From positions 1 through 64,000 of the forward strand of contig CAVPUE010000004.1 in NCBI GenBank assembly GCA_963708895.1: a stretch of 64,000 nt of DNA, in the 5' to 3' direction. The notes beneath the pieces were generated by a model, which ran no database searches, was not told the origin of the DNA, and saw nothing but the letters and a program-made list of their open reading frames with translations. Positions within the stretch are counted from its first letter, which is position 1, and every line of letters begins with the position of its first letter. This DNA comes from Bacillus_BD sp963708895 (GTDB taxonomy: Bacteria > Bacillota > Bacilli > Bacillales > Cytobacillaceae). A program made the translations under genes and the position numbers. Positions 8,718 through 17,957 of this stretch are shown piece after piece.

Positions 8718-8873
8718 CTCGAAAGTTTTCTAATAGGAAACTATTATCTATAATAGCAAAAAAACGGTTGACATTCTAGAACATAATTGTTACCTTATAA
8801 ACAACAAATATTCAATTAAAACAATTATTCATATTGCAAAACAAAATTGATTGTGGAAAGGAGATGAAGAGAA

Positions 8874-9518
8874 ATGGAATCAACTTTGTTCTATGAACTT
8901 CGTAAACCAAAGCAAATAGACCCTAATAAAAAGTATCCTGCTCTGTTCTTATTACATGGAATGGGAAGTAATGAACAAAACATGCTTCCGTTAGTACATG
9001 AGTTAGAAGAACAGATGTATATCTTTAGTATAAGAGGTCCTATTTCACAAGGACCTGGGTATGCCTTTTTTACGATTGAGGGTTATGGCAAACCTCATCG
9101 TGATGTATTTAAACAAGCTGTAAGTCAACTAACAAAATTCATTGAATATGCATCAAATCAATATCCAATTGACCAGAGTCAGTTATATTTATTAGGTTTC
9201 AGTCAAGGCTCCATTCTATCGATGTCTTTGGCACTTACACTTGGAAATAAAATAAAGGGTATTGTAGCGCTTAGTGGGTATATTCCTAAAATTGTCTTGG
9301 AAGATTATGAAATACAACCAGTTAAGCATCTGTCTGTATTTATTTCACATGGAGAAACCGACGGAGTTTTGCCGTATCAATGGGGTATAGAGGCACAAGA
9401 GTATTTCAAAAAATTACATGCAGATGTTACATTCCGTTCGTATCCGGAAGGTCATAGCGTTTCGATACAGAATCAACAAGATTTAATAAATTGGATTCAA
9501 GATCATCTTGAAAACTAA
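8874..9518 (+). CDS. Phospholipase/carboxylesterase-family hydrolase (MhqD-like)
   Basis: 214-aa alpha/beta hydrolase of the phospholipase/carboxylesterase family. HGMGSNEQNMLPL is the N-terminal signature, GFSQGS the nucleophile elbow (Ser about 118), ISHGETDGVLP carries the Asp and EGHSVS the His. Closest known context is B. subtilis mhqD, induced with dioxygenase and DoxX genes by quinones. First of three codirectional genes; the start follows GGAAAGGAGATGAAGAGAA. Substrate not known. Confidence 0.8.
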   Translation: MESTLFYELRKPKQIDPNKKYPALFLLHGMGSNEQNMLPLVHELEEQMYIFSIRGPISQGPGYAFFTIEGYGKPHRDVFKQAVSQLTKFIEYASNQYPIDQSQLYLLGFSQGSILSMSLALTLGNKIKGIVALSGYIPKIVLEDYEIQPVKHLSVFISHGETDGVLPYQWGIEAQEYFKKLHADVTFRSYPEGHSVSIQNQQDLINWIQDHLEN

Positions 9519-9533
9519 AGAGGAGGTAAAGGT

Positions 9534-10319
9534 ATGTTACCAGCGTACTTTATTGCACACGGTGCACCGTTATTGGCCATTGAAAATAATCAATATACAC
9601 AGTTTTTAAATCAATTAGGACAAACACTACCAAAGCCAAAAGCCATTATTCTTTTTTCCGCCCACTATGAGTCACAGGTACAAAGAGTAAGCGATATAGA
9701 GGGTGAATATGAAACGATTTACGATTTTGGAGGTTTTCCAGAAGCACTCTATCGAATTCAATACCCAGCAAAAGGGGACAAGGCCATTACAGAGGAAATA
9801 AAAGGGCTATTTGCAGATAATGGAATTCCTTTCGAAGTAGATACAAGTCGTGGTTTAGACCATGGTGCATGGGTAGTTCTAAGAATGCTTTATCCTAATG
9901 GGGATGTACCAGTCATTTCAATGTCGGTCAATCAGCATCTAACACCAGAGCAGCAATATCAAATTGGAAAGTCCTTATCTGGTCTACGTGAAAAGGATGT
10001 TTTGATCATTGGCAGTGGTGGTACCGTACACAATCTTCGCATTGTAGGTTGGGAGAAAGATGGAAAAGAAAATGATCAATGGGCGCTTGACTTTGATGAA
10101 TGGCTTGAAAAGCATTTAACAACTTGGGATACAGCATCACTTTTTGACTACTATTCATTAGCGCCAAATGCTCAATATGCTGTACCTGGTTATGGTAAAG
10201 AGCATTTTGTTCCACTTTTTTATGCAATGGGAGCAGCGGATGATGCGAAACAAGCCAAATTACTACACCGCAGCTATCGTTATGGAAACTTAAGTCACAG
10301 TGTTTGGCAATTTGGATAA
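9534..10319 (+). CDS. LigB-type extradiol dioxygenase (YgiD/4,5-DOPA dioxygenase-like)
   Basis: 261 aa, class III extradiol dioxygenase. Metal-ligand and catalytic histidines are visible in FIAHGAPLLA, LFSAHYES, DHGAWVVLR and GGTVHNLR, and the C-terminus has the usual AVPGYGKEHFVPL and HSVWQFG. Ring-cleavage of catecholic compounds is the family reaction; E. coli YgiD cleaves L-DOPA at the 4,5 position. Starts 15 bp after the hydrolase stop with an AGAGGAGGTAAAGGT ribosome binding site, so cotranscription is likely. Confidence 0.85.
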   Translation: MLPAYFIAHGAPLLAIENNQYTQFLNQLGQTLPKPKAIILFSAHYESQVQRVSDIEGEYETIYDFGGFPEALYRIQYPAKGDKAITEEIKGLFADNGIPFEVDTSRGLDHGAWVVLRMLYPNGDVPVISMSVNQHLTPEQQYQIGKSLSGLREKDVLIIGSGGTVHNLRIVGWEKDGKENDQWALDFDEWLEKHLTTWDTASLFDYYSLAPNAQYAVPGYGKEHFVPLFYAMGAADDAKQAKLLHRSYRYGNLSHSVWQFG

Positions 10320-10427
10320 AAAAGTGAAACTTCCATCCTCAGAATCAAAAGGTGGGAGTTTTACTGCCTGTCAAGATGGGATAAATGAATAAAATAGAAC
10401 TATTTAAATAAGGGGAGAGAAATAGGA

Positions 10428-10850
10428 ATGACAAATAAATTAGAGATAAGTACATTGATTTTACGATTAATATTGGGGATTACGTTCTTTGTTCATGGTT
10501 ATGTGAAATTCACAGGCGGAATTGAAAATATAGTAGGATGGTTTTCAAGTATAGGACTACCAGGTTCATTGGCATATGTGGTAGCAATCATAGAATTAGT
10601 TGGTGGATTAGCTTTAATCGTTGGATTAGGGAGTAAAGTTGTTTCTGCTTTTCTAGCGATTGTTATGATTGGTGCAATCTTTACGGCAAAATTAGCTGGT
10701 GGATTTTTAGGGAATGGTGCAGGAGCTGGCTATGAATTAGATTTAGCCTTGTTGGCGATTGCGGTTGTCATCGTGATGAATGGCAGTAACTTATTATCAG
10801 TTGATCAATTAATATCCAAGAAAAAAGACTCTGTCAGTGAGAATATGTAA
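10428..10850 (+). CDS. DoxX family membrane protein (CatD/MhqP-like)
   Basis: 140 aa with four predicted membrane helices (about 8-27, 45-65, 70-90, 102-120). The motif LRLILGITFFVHGYVKFTGG and GLPGSLAYVVAIIELVGG define DoxX. In B. subtilis CatD and MhqP sit with ring-cleaving dioxygenases in thiol/quinone stress operons; this neighbourhood is equivalent. A weak hairpin (10327-10362) precedes it, but it has its own ribosome binding site AGGGGAGAG. Confidence 0.85.
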   Translation: MTNKLEISTLILRLILGITFFVHGYVKFTGGIENIVGWFSSIGLPGSLAYVVAIIELVGGLALIVGLGSKVVSAFLAIVMIGAIFTAKLAGGFLGNGAGAGYELDLALLAIAVVIVMNGSNLLSVDQLISKKKDSVSENM

Positions 10851-10857
10851 GTTAAAA

Positions 10858-10898
10858 AGGACTTATCGGACGATGTTTATCGCTCGATAAGTCTTTTT
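10858..10898. terminator. Rho-independent terminator
   Basis: Stem GGACTTATCG/CGATAAGTC(T) with a short loop and T-run; A-run upstream makes it usable from the other strand too. Confidence 0.8.
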
Positions 10899-10904
10899 AT
10901 CTTG

Positions 10905-11735
10905 TTAAATTAAATTGACGGAATGAATATACTTCTCTAATTCCCTTATTGCTTTACTGACAACTTCAGCGGTCATTTCACCAGGCATAACATGTATTGA
11001 TTCTTCAGGAATAACTGTTTTTTCAGGCACTTGAACAATTATTTCATCAGTGACCTTTTTTACACCTAAGTCCTTAAGGGAAAGGGGTAAGCCTAATTGT
11101 TGGTAAAAGGGCAGAATCGTTTCTATTTCTTGCCACTTAGTTTCCAAAACCAGTTGAACAAGAATACCATAACTGACTTTTTCACCATGTAGTGCATGAT
11201 GTGTGTCCTCCAAAACGGTAAGTCCATTATGAACGGCATGGGCTCCAGCAACGCGTCCGTAATGATCACCAAACCCACCAACCATCCCACCAAGCATAAT
11301 GATGGTTTCAACTACTTTTATAAAATCATTGTTAAGTTCACCTGATTTAGCTGCTTCAACGGCACCTTCAGAGTACCGTAGTAAAAGGTCTTAACATTGT
11401 TTTGCGGTAAAATAGCTGATTTCTAATCTAACCGATTTATTTTCTATAGGTGATAATTGGACATCGGCTTCATACCATTTTGCTAGTGTGTCTGCAATCC
11501 CCGCAATGAACATATCTAGAGGTCCATGCAAAAGAATTTGAGGTTCTACTAATACAAGTGATGCATCAATCGGGTAGACATCAAGCGTGTAAAGGCCCCA
11601 GCATCGACTTAAAGAACGCTAACAGGCGTCCATGGTGAATAATTGGATGTTAAGGGGTAGGGATAAGGACTGTTGGCTTGTATTTGGCCTTTAGAGCTAA
11701 TTTTGTTAAATTTAATACTCTAACCTACCTTACCT
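10905..11735 (-). pseudogene. Decayed iron-containing alcohol dehydrogenase (glycerol dehydrogenase-like)
   Basis: The C-terminal 130 codons are open and contain GGFGDHYGRVAGAHAVHNGL and HGEKVSYGILVQL, the histidine-bearing metal site of the GldA-like family. Upstream the frame continues recognisably (YPIDASLVLVEP, GIADTLAKWYEAD) but is broken by an in-frame TAA where a Tyr codon is expected near 11393, then by several frameshifts around 11600-11660 (traces of IPT and WTPVSVL). Homology fades near 11735, so about 100 N-terminal residues are lost. Multiple lesions make this a genuine pseudogene. Confidence 0.85.
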
Positions 11736-11817
11736 ATTAAAAACCCCAGTAATAGCGTTAAATGGGCCTTAAAATGCAGGACTTGCTATGGCCTTTGATC
11801 AAATTGATTCATGCGCT

Positions 11818-11885
11818 AGGAGTTAATACTTGCTATAAACTATTTATCATAGGACAGGAGTTAATACATGTATAAACTATTATTT
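11818..11885 (+). repeat. Two imperfect 30-bp direct repeats
   Basis: The unit beginning AGGAGTTAATAC and ending TATAAACTATT occurs at 11818-11847 and 11856-11885 with about three differences. Function unknown; it lies between the decayed dehydrogenase and the partition-site-like repeats. The rest of 11736-12036 shows no gene. Confidence 0.6.
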
Positions 11886-12036
11886 GGCTAAGGTGGCTAG
11901 GATTATGGTTTTGAACATTAGTTCAAAGGAATGTAGTTTTGAAGATTAGTTCTCTACTTTTCAACAGGGTAATATCCGATTATTTATAAAAGTAATTTGG
12001 GTATTACATTTTCCAATTTTATCCTATTTACAATAA

Positions 12037-12261
12037 TGTTTACTTGTTTGCAAAAGTGCATACTTGTTTACATAATTTGTAGACAAGTATGCAAAAATGT
12101 ATACAAATGTGTACAATAATGTTTACATGTTTACAAATACGTACACATGGCTTTATATCAATATGTACACAAGTTTATAAACAAGTAAACAAAAAACGTT
12201 TACTTGTTTATATGTATACGATAAAGTTTACGTTGTAACAATTGTGTTTATTTTGGTATAC
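12037..12261. repeat. Array of short TGTNTACA-type repeats, candidate parC centromere/operator
   Basis: Within 225 bp there are about 17 copies of an 8-bp near-palindrome: perfect or near-perfect units at 12037, 12065, 12078, 12098, 12108, 12120, 12128, 12140, 12164, 12197, 12205, 12213, 12225 and others, in both orientations and often 8, 10 or 12 bp apart. It lies directly upstream of the parM-like gene. In type II partition systems ParR binds such repeat arrays, which act as centromere and as operator. That role is inferred. Confidence 0.75.
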
Positions 12262-12371
12262 TTGTATTGAAAAAACTACCAATGTTGTGTAATCTTAAAT
12301 TCACAGATTATCTCCTATCATAATGAAAATAAACTATTAATGATATGAACGAAAAGGAAGGATGTAGATTA

Positions 12372-13613
12372 ATGAGTAATTCAAGAATTGCAGCAATTGA
12401 TGTAGGAAATGATTCAATTAAGGCCTTATTTGGTAAATTAGATTTTGAACTTAATTACCCTAATATTATGGCCGTTGACGTTGAGGATCGCCCAGTAATC
12501 GGAATTGAAGACTTGGATCTTCAGGATCCTCTTGAAGGAATTCATGTTAAGGTACACTCCCCTGCTCTTAACGACAACAATGCTATTTATCGTGTAGGTG
12601 CTTTAGCAACCAAAAGTCATAATGCAACTGAATTAGATCCAGGAAGTAATAAATCAGAAGAAGATCAAACACTGGTTATGCTTTTTACAACGATCGCACT
12701 AGATGCTGTAAGAGAGGAAAATGCTAGCATATTTCGTCGAAACGGAAATATTATCGATGCCAATTATACGCTTGGAACAGGTCTTCCTCTACGTGAAGTA
12801 AAAGAAGGAAGAGACGCAGGATATCGTTCAAGATTACTAGGAAATGTTCACCAAATTGAATTTTTAGTTACCCCTAAGTATCAAGGAATTAAGGTAAATA
12901 TCAAATTTGACGAAGTGAAGGTATACCCAGAAGGATTTGCCGCTTATATTAATCTAGTAATGGATAGTAATTTAAATATCATTAATAAGGATTTAATTGA
13001 TAAGAGAATGATTATTCAAGATATCGGTGGCCTATCTACTGATATTGCTGTCATTAAAAACCGCAAAGTGGATGATGATAAAGCACAAGGGTTTAATTTG
13101 GGAGTTTCTGAAGCATTAGAAGAAATAAGAGATGAAATTAGAAGAAAATATGGTGTTGAGTTAGATAGTCGTACAGATGTAGTAGAAATTTTAACGAAGA
13201 AGCATGACCGCAACCATATCATGGTAAAAGGTAGTAGAACAAGTGTTCATGATATAACAGATCGTATTCTATTAGACTTAGCTAAGAAACAATATCGTTT
13301 ATTACGAAATACATGGAAAAATAATTCCCAAACGGAAATTTGCTATTTCATTGGCGGAGGATCAAATGTACTGAAGGACTATTTAAAAACGTTAAATAAT
13401 AGTCTAGATGGCTATAATATTGATTTCTTTGAAGATGAAAAGGAAAGCATTTGGATGATGTCAAATGCTTATTATAAGCTCATTATGGATTTTGTTAGAA
13501 AGCAAGAAAAACAGCAGCAAGGAACACAACAACAGCAAGTGACACAACAGCAGCAAGGAACACAACAAAAGGCAAAAACAGATGAAGGTAAGAAACCTGC
13601 CAATACAAAATAA
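12372..13613 (+). CDS. ParM/StbA-family actin-like ATPase
   Basis: 413 aa actin-fold protein. Phosphate-1 motif AAIDVGNDSIKALFG at about 7-21 (Asp10), phosphate-2 motif DIGGLSTDIAVI at 217-228 and adenosine motif YFIGGGSNVL at 315-324 are all intact. It ends in a Gln/Thr low-complexity tail (three QQQ-GTQQ-like units) and a Lys-rich end. The start is the ATG after AAGGAAGGATGTAGATTA; an ATG nine codons earlier lacks a ribosome binding site. Such proteins form filaments that push apart ParR-bound DNA. It is followed 11 bp later by a parR-like gene. No plasmid replication gene is nearby. Confidence 0.88.
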   Translation: MSNSRIAAIDVGNDSIKALFGKLDFELNYPNIMAVDVEDRPVIGIEDLDLQDPLEGIHVKVHSPALNDNNAIYRVGALATKSHNATELDPGSNKSEEDQTLVMLFTTIALDAVREENASIFRRNGNIIDANYTLGTGLPLREVKEGRDAGYRSRLLGNVHQIEFLVTPKYQGIKVNIKFDEVKVYPEGFAAYINLVMDSNLNIINKDLIDKRMIIQDIGGLSTDIAVIKNRKVDDDKAQGFNLGVSEALEEIRDEIRRKYGVELDSRTDVVEILTKKHDRNHIMVKGSRTSVHDITDRILLDLAKKQYRLLRNTWKNNSQTEICYFIGGGSNVLKDYLKTLNNSLDGYNIDFFEDEKESIWMMSNAYYKLIMDFVRKQEKQQQGTQQQQVTQQQQGTQQKAKTDEGKKPANTK

Positions 13614-13624
13614 GGTGATGTTAA

Positions 13625-14231
13625 ATGAACAAGCCTTCTGCAAATGAAATAAAACGGGGACAAACGATTTCTTTTCGTGTCCCCTCAGATACTCCTGATC
13701 ATCTTTTAAAACAATTACAAAGGCTTAAGGAAACAGAACGTAGGAATTTTTCCAGTAAAATAGCAGAGATTGTTTTAGAAGGAATTAATAATACCCGTTC
13801 TAGTGATAGGTTATTGGTTACAATACCCCTGCCTAAAAGCTTAAATAAAGCACAAAGGAATTGGCTCAAACATGAGCATTCTGAAGCGCTAATTGGGACG
13901 ATAGTCTATAATTTAATCTCAGATCCGATTCGTGCCACTTCTCTGATGGCATCCTTAAATAGTAACTCTCTAGATATTGATGAAGCGCTATATCTTCAAG
14001 AAGAAGATGTCCCTGAGTTATTAATTGAGAGGAATTCGGAAGTAGCGGAAAGTGAAAATCTGGCAGGTCCCTTGAGTGAAATGTCATTGGATTCTGAATG
14101 ATGATGACTTGAGTAATTTTGATTGGGAGAACGTGAAACATGAAGAAGTAGAAGAGGAAAACAATCCTAGTATTGAGGAAATGGATATAGATGACATTCT
14201 TGGGGATTTTCTTTCTGCAATGAATAAATAG
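13625..14231 (+). CDS. ParR-like DNA-binding adaptor (frameshifted near the C-terminus)
   Basis: Position and domain layout suggest ParR. The N-terminal 60 residues (GQTISFRVPSDTPDHLLKQL, then FSSKIAEIVLEGI) look like a ribbon-helix-helix DNA-binding domain. The frame stops at 14101, but after removing one base near 14099 it continues for 43 acidic residues ending in EEMDIDDILGDFLSAMNK at 14231. An acidic linker plus a short hydrophobic C-terminal helix is what ParR proteins use to contact ParM filaments, so the tail probably belongs to this gene. The frameshift is either a sequencing error or would uncouple the adaptor from the motor. Confidence 0.72.
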
Positions 14232-14245
14232 TTTCAACTGACAAA

Positions 14246-14290
14246 AAAGGGTCTCTAGACGGCTTTACATGCGTCTGGAGGCCCTTTTTA
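14246..14290 (+). terminator. Rho-independent terminator of the parM-parR operon
   Basis: GGGTCTCTAGACG pairs with CGTCTGGAGGCCC (one bulge), loop GCTTTACATG, followed by five T residues. Confidence 0.85.
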
Positions 14291-14321
14291 TGTAGATGTC
14301 AATGCTCATTTAAATTATAAT

Positions 14322-14360
14322 AAAAAGGAACAAATGGTTAATTCCATCTGTTCCTTTTTA
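14322..14360 (-). terminator. Rho-independent terminator of gdhA
   Basis: On the minus strand AAAAAGGAACAGATGG pairs with CCATTTGTTCCTTTTT, loop AATTAA, T-rich end. Confidence 0.8.
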
Positions 14361-14375
14361 ACCTTCTATGGGTGA

Positions 14376-15747
14376 TTAAATAATACCTTGGGCAATCATA
14401 GCGTCTGCTACTTTTAGGAATCCGGCTATGTTTGAACCTACAACAAGATTTCCTTCTGCACCGTACTCTTTGGAAGCATTCATGCTATTACGGTAGATAT
14501 TAACCATGATTTCGTGTAATTTTGCATCGACTTCTTCAAAAGTCCAAGAAATTCTTGCGCTGTTTTGAGCCATTTCTAAGGCAGAAACTGCGACGCCGCC
14601 TGCGTTAGCTGCTTTACCTGGACCAAACAGGACGCCGTTCTTTATAGAATACTTCGATTGCTTCTAATGTTGAAGGCATATTTGCACCTTCACCAATCGC
14701 TTTAACACCGTTTGTCACAAGAATTTTTGCTGATGTTTCATCAATTTCATTTTGCGTTGCACATGGTAAGGCAATATCACATGGAATTAGCCAGATGTTT
14801 TCACAGCCATCAAAATAATCAGCAGATGGATGTTCATTTACATATTCACTAATTCTTTTTCTTTCAACTTCTTTAATGCGTTTAACCGTATCAAGATTAA
14901 TACCATCTTTGTCATAAATATAACCATTTGAATCACTACAGGCAATAACGGTTGCGCCTAATTCTGTTGCCTTTTCCATTGCATAAATAGCAACGTTTCC
15001 AGATCCAGAAACAACGACTTTACTGCCTTTAAAGTCCATTCCTTGATCTTTTAACATTTCCTGAACAAAATAGACAGTTCCAAAACCTGTAGCTTCTGTA
15101 CGTCCTAAGCTACCACCAAATCCTACAGCCTTACCAGTTAGAACTCCTGCATGGAAGGCACCTTGAAGTCTTTTGTATTGACCAAACATATACCCAACTT
15201 CTCTTGCGCCAACACCAATATCACCAGCAGGTACATCCTTGTCAGGGCCAATGTAATTACAAAGCTCAGTCATAAAGCTTTGGCAAAAACGCATAATTTC
15301 TGCATCTGATTTACCTTTTGGATCAAAATCAGATCCACCTTTACCTCCGCCAATCGGTTGGCCAGTTAAGGAGTTTTTGAAGATTTGTTCAAATCCTAAA
15401 AATTTAATGATGCTCGCATTAACAGATGGGTGGAAACGTATGCCGCCTTTATAAGGTCCAATTGCACTATTGTATTGTACTCGGAATCCGCGATTTACAT
15501 GTACCTTTCCATTATCATCCGTCCAAGGTACTCTAAAGGTGATCAATCTTTCAGGTTCTACGATCCGCTCTAATACTCCTTGTTCCATATACTTAGGATG
15601 TTTATCAAAAACAGGAACAAGAGAGTCTAGTATTTCTTTTACCGCTTGGTGAAATTCAGTCTCATTTGGGTTGCGCTTTATAACTGTTTCAAATACCTCT
15701 TTAACATACATAGCGCCTTGGGAGTCTGTATTAACACTTATTACCAT
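14376..15747 (-). CDS. gdhA: NADP-specific glutamate dehydrogenase (frameshifted)
   Basis: Reductive amination of 2-oxoglutarate to glutamate; about 456 aa after correcting one frameshift. PIGGGKGGSDFDPKGKSD contains the catalytic Lys region, DVPAGDIGVG and GFGGSLGRTEATGFG the family signatures, and VVSGSGNVA the nucleotide-binding loop. An extra base near 14641 (GTATTCTATAAA-G-AACGGC on the coding strand) shifts the frame; downstream the sequence resumes NGVLFGPGKAANAGGVAVSALEM to the end. Start is the ATG 9 nt after GAAAGGA. Divergent from gltC, so glutamate-synthesis control by that regulator is likely. Confidence 0.88.
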
Positions 15748-16210
15748 AACGACCATTCCTTTCAAAATGACTATAATCTAATATTATATAAAATATGATA
15801 ATGGTTTTAAAAACCATTTTCTAATGTTAGGTTATCTAACAATATATTGGATATTTATTCATTTGAATAAAACCCATTCGCATTTATACGTAGGGCTTAT
15901 TTCCAATATTTAATATTAACATAGCCTAAGGGTTAAAAAATGCACGAATATGATTGACAATACTATTGTATAACTTTGCGAGTATTTCTAACAATATATA
16001 ATTTAGATTGAATTCATGCTAAAATGAGATGGATTAAAAAATTACATATTTTTCTCACGTCAAAGAGGTTTATCAATAGTATGTTGATGTCATAAAAAGG
16101 GTGTTCATTTTCCCTATTATAGGGATTCAATGTAAGCACACAATGGGAAAATGAAAAGGTTTTTCTCTTTTTTGCACGAAGGATCGTTATAGATAGGAGG
16201 CTTAGAGAAG
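15748..16210. promoter_or_regulatory. Divergent gdhA/gltC control region
   Basis: 463 bp with no gene. It holds a palindrome ATGGTTTTAAAAACCAT near 15800, 50 bp upstream of gdhA, and AT-rich inverted segments (CCAATATTTAATATT against AATATATTGG) that could be LysR-type sites. No confirmed operator or riboswitch. Confidence 0.35.
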
Positions 16211-17116
16211 GTGGAGCTTAGACAAATTCAGTATTTTATTGAAGTGGCAAAGAGAGAACATGTGACGGAAGCAGCGATTCATTTACATATTGCTCAATCT
16301 GCGGTTAGTAGGCAAATTTTTAATTTGGAATCTGAATTAGGTGTCGATCTATTTATTCGAGAAGGTAGGAATGTAAAATTAACTACGATTGGGAGGATAT
16401 TCCTACAACATGTGGAAGAGGCTGTTACCATACTAGACAACGCACGAAGGGAAGTAAAGGAGTATTTGGACCCTGGTCATGGTACGATTCGTATCGGTTT
16501 TCCAAGTAGTTTGGCGACATATACAATGCCTACCGCAATTTCGGCCTTTAGAGACCGTTATCCTGAAGTTAAATTCCAGCTGAAACAAGGGGCTTATTAT
16601 GATTTAATTGACCGTGTTGCAAAGGGAGAAATCGATATGGCATTGCTTGGACCTGTGCCAATGAAGGAGAAAAAAGTAAAAGGAAGTATCCTATTCTCAG
16701 AAAATCTTGTAGCTTTGTTGCCAGTTAGTCATCATCTTGCCAACGCTTCATCATTAAAACTAAGTCAATTACGTGAAGATGGATTTATTATGTTCCCCGG
16801 GGGGTATATTTTGCGTGAAATCCTCGTAGAAGCCTGTCAGCAACAAGGATTTCAACCGACTGTAGCCTTCGAAGGTGAAGATATTGATGCGATTAGAGGG
16901 CTAGTATCGGCTGGTCTTGGGGTAACGGTCATTCCAGAGATTACTTTGATTGATGGCTTGCCACGTGCCACTGTAAAGGTACCCATTATTGAACCAAATG
17001 TGACAAGAACGGTGGGAATCATTATTCCAAGGGAGCGTCAACTGTTACCTACACAAAATTTATTTTATCATTTTCTAATTGATTTCTTTACACGCTTGGA
17101 TAAATTCCAAGATTAA
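16211..17116 (+). CDS. gltC: LysR-family regulator GltC
   Basis: 301 aa. N-terminal HTH (MELRQIQYFIEVAKREHVTE, then AIHLHIAQSAVSRQI) and a C-terminal effector domain with IRIGFPSSLATYTMP, DMALLGPVP and EGEDIDAIRGLVSAGLGVT. These match B. subtilis GltC closely, including the REG-RN-KLT and RTVGII segments. GltC activates glutamate synthase in response to 2-oxoglutarate/glutamate; here it faces gdhA, so that gene is a likely target. Start is a GTG after AGGAGGCTTAGAGAAG. Confidence 0.88.
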   Translation: MELRQIQYFIEVAKREHVTEAAIHLHIAQSAVSRQIFNLESELGVDLFIREGRNVKLTTIGRIFLQHVEEAVTILDNARREVKEYLDPGHGTIRIGFPSSLATYTMPTAISAFRDRYPEVKFQLKQGAYYDLIDRVAKGEIDMALLGPVPMKEKKVKGSILFSENLVALLPVSHHLANASSLKLSQLREDGFIMFPGGYILREILVEACQQQGFQPTVAFEGEDIDAIRGLVSAGLGVTVIPEITLIDGLPRATVKVPIIEPNVTRTVGIIIPRERQLLPTQNLFYHFLIDFFTRLDKFQD

Positions 17117-17225
17117 CATAAGAGCATTTTCGGATATTGGTTCTTTCTTTTTTGCAATGGAAATGGTGAATATCTTTGTTATGATAAGGATAATATCTTT
17201 TTTATAAAGAGAGAGGAGGATAAGT

Positions 17226-17930
17226 ATGAGTGAAAATAATTTCTGTGAGCATCACCACGGCGAGGGAACGCATAAGGCATGTGTTTCGCTTGTACCGATT
17301 TTTAATCACTTAGAATCCCAACAAATGGACGAAATTATGAGCACAGTTCAATCTGCTTTCTTTAAAAGGGGTGAAATTATTTACCATGATGGTGATCGGT
17401 CGGATTCGTTGTATATTGTTAATAAAGGAAAGATCAGAATTTACCGGTTATCTGAAACAGGCAAGGAGCAGCTTGTGCGGATCCTAAATGTAGGGGATTT
17501 CACTGGAGAACTAGCACTATTTCAAGATGGATTGCATGATTCATATGCAGAGGCCATTGTAGACACACATGTATGCATGATTAAGCGATCTGATCTTCAG
17601 GAGTTTTTGTTAAAATATCCCTCTATTTCCTTGAAAATCCTTACTGAATTTTCAAGTAGACTCGAACAGTCAGAAAAGCAGACAGCCCGGTTTGCAACAG
17701 AAAAGGTTGAGACACGCGTTGCTTTATTTTTAGCAGAGTGCTTGGAACATAGTGAGGGTTCTAATGAGTTTACATTACCAATGAGTAAAAAGGATTTGGC
17801 CTCTTACTTAGGAACAACACCAGAAACGATTAGCCGTCGTTTATCTGATCTTGAAGAAAATGGCTACATTAAACAAAAACCAAAGAAAATGATTGAAATA
17901 GTAGATCTTGATGGCCTTCTATTGGTGTAG
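17226..17930 (+). CDS. Crp/Fnr-family regulator with Cys-His-rich N-terminus
   Basis: 234 aa: cyclic-nucleotide-binding-like barrel at about 22-135 (GEIIYHDGDRSDSLYIVNKG, GDFTGELALF) and a winged helix at about 150-230 with PMSKKDLASYLGTTPETISR as recognition element. Before the barrel lies C7-E-HHH-GEGTHKA-C19, so two cysteines and four histidines. That is reminiscent of N-terminal FNR cysteines but with a different spacing, and could bind a metal, Fe-S cluster or haem. Convergent with the ecf genes and separated from them by a MITE; targets unknown. Confidence 0.82.
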   Translation: MSENNFCEHHHGEGTHKACVSLVPIFNHLESQQMDEIMSTVQSAFFKRGEIIYHDGDRSDSLYIVNKGKIRIYRLSETGKEQLVRILNVGDFTGELALFQDGLHDSYAEAIVDTHVCMIKRSDLQEFLLKYPSISLKILTEFSSRLEQSEKQTARFATEKVETRVALFLAECLEHSEGSNEFTLPMSKKDLASYLGTTPETISRRLSDLEENGYIKQKPKKMIEIVDLDGLLLV

Positions 17931-17957
17931 TCTAAGGTGGCTAAGCTAATTATTATA

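Noticed and set aside
12037..12261. CRISPR array
   Set aside because: Units are 8 bp, partly palindromic and spaced by only a few bases, not 28-37 bp repeats with unique spacers; no cas genes.
13461..13663. Cys/Leu-rich minus-strand ORFs opposite the end of parM
   Set aside because: They are the antisense of the Gln-rich repeat tail and have no ribosome binding site.
12372..14231. Partition genes as part of a prophage or integrative element
   Set aside because: No integrase, capsid, replication or conjugation genes and no attachment repeats flank the cassette within the window.
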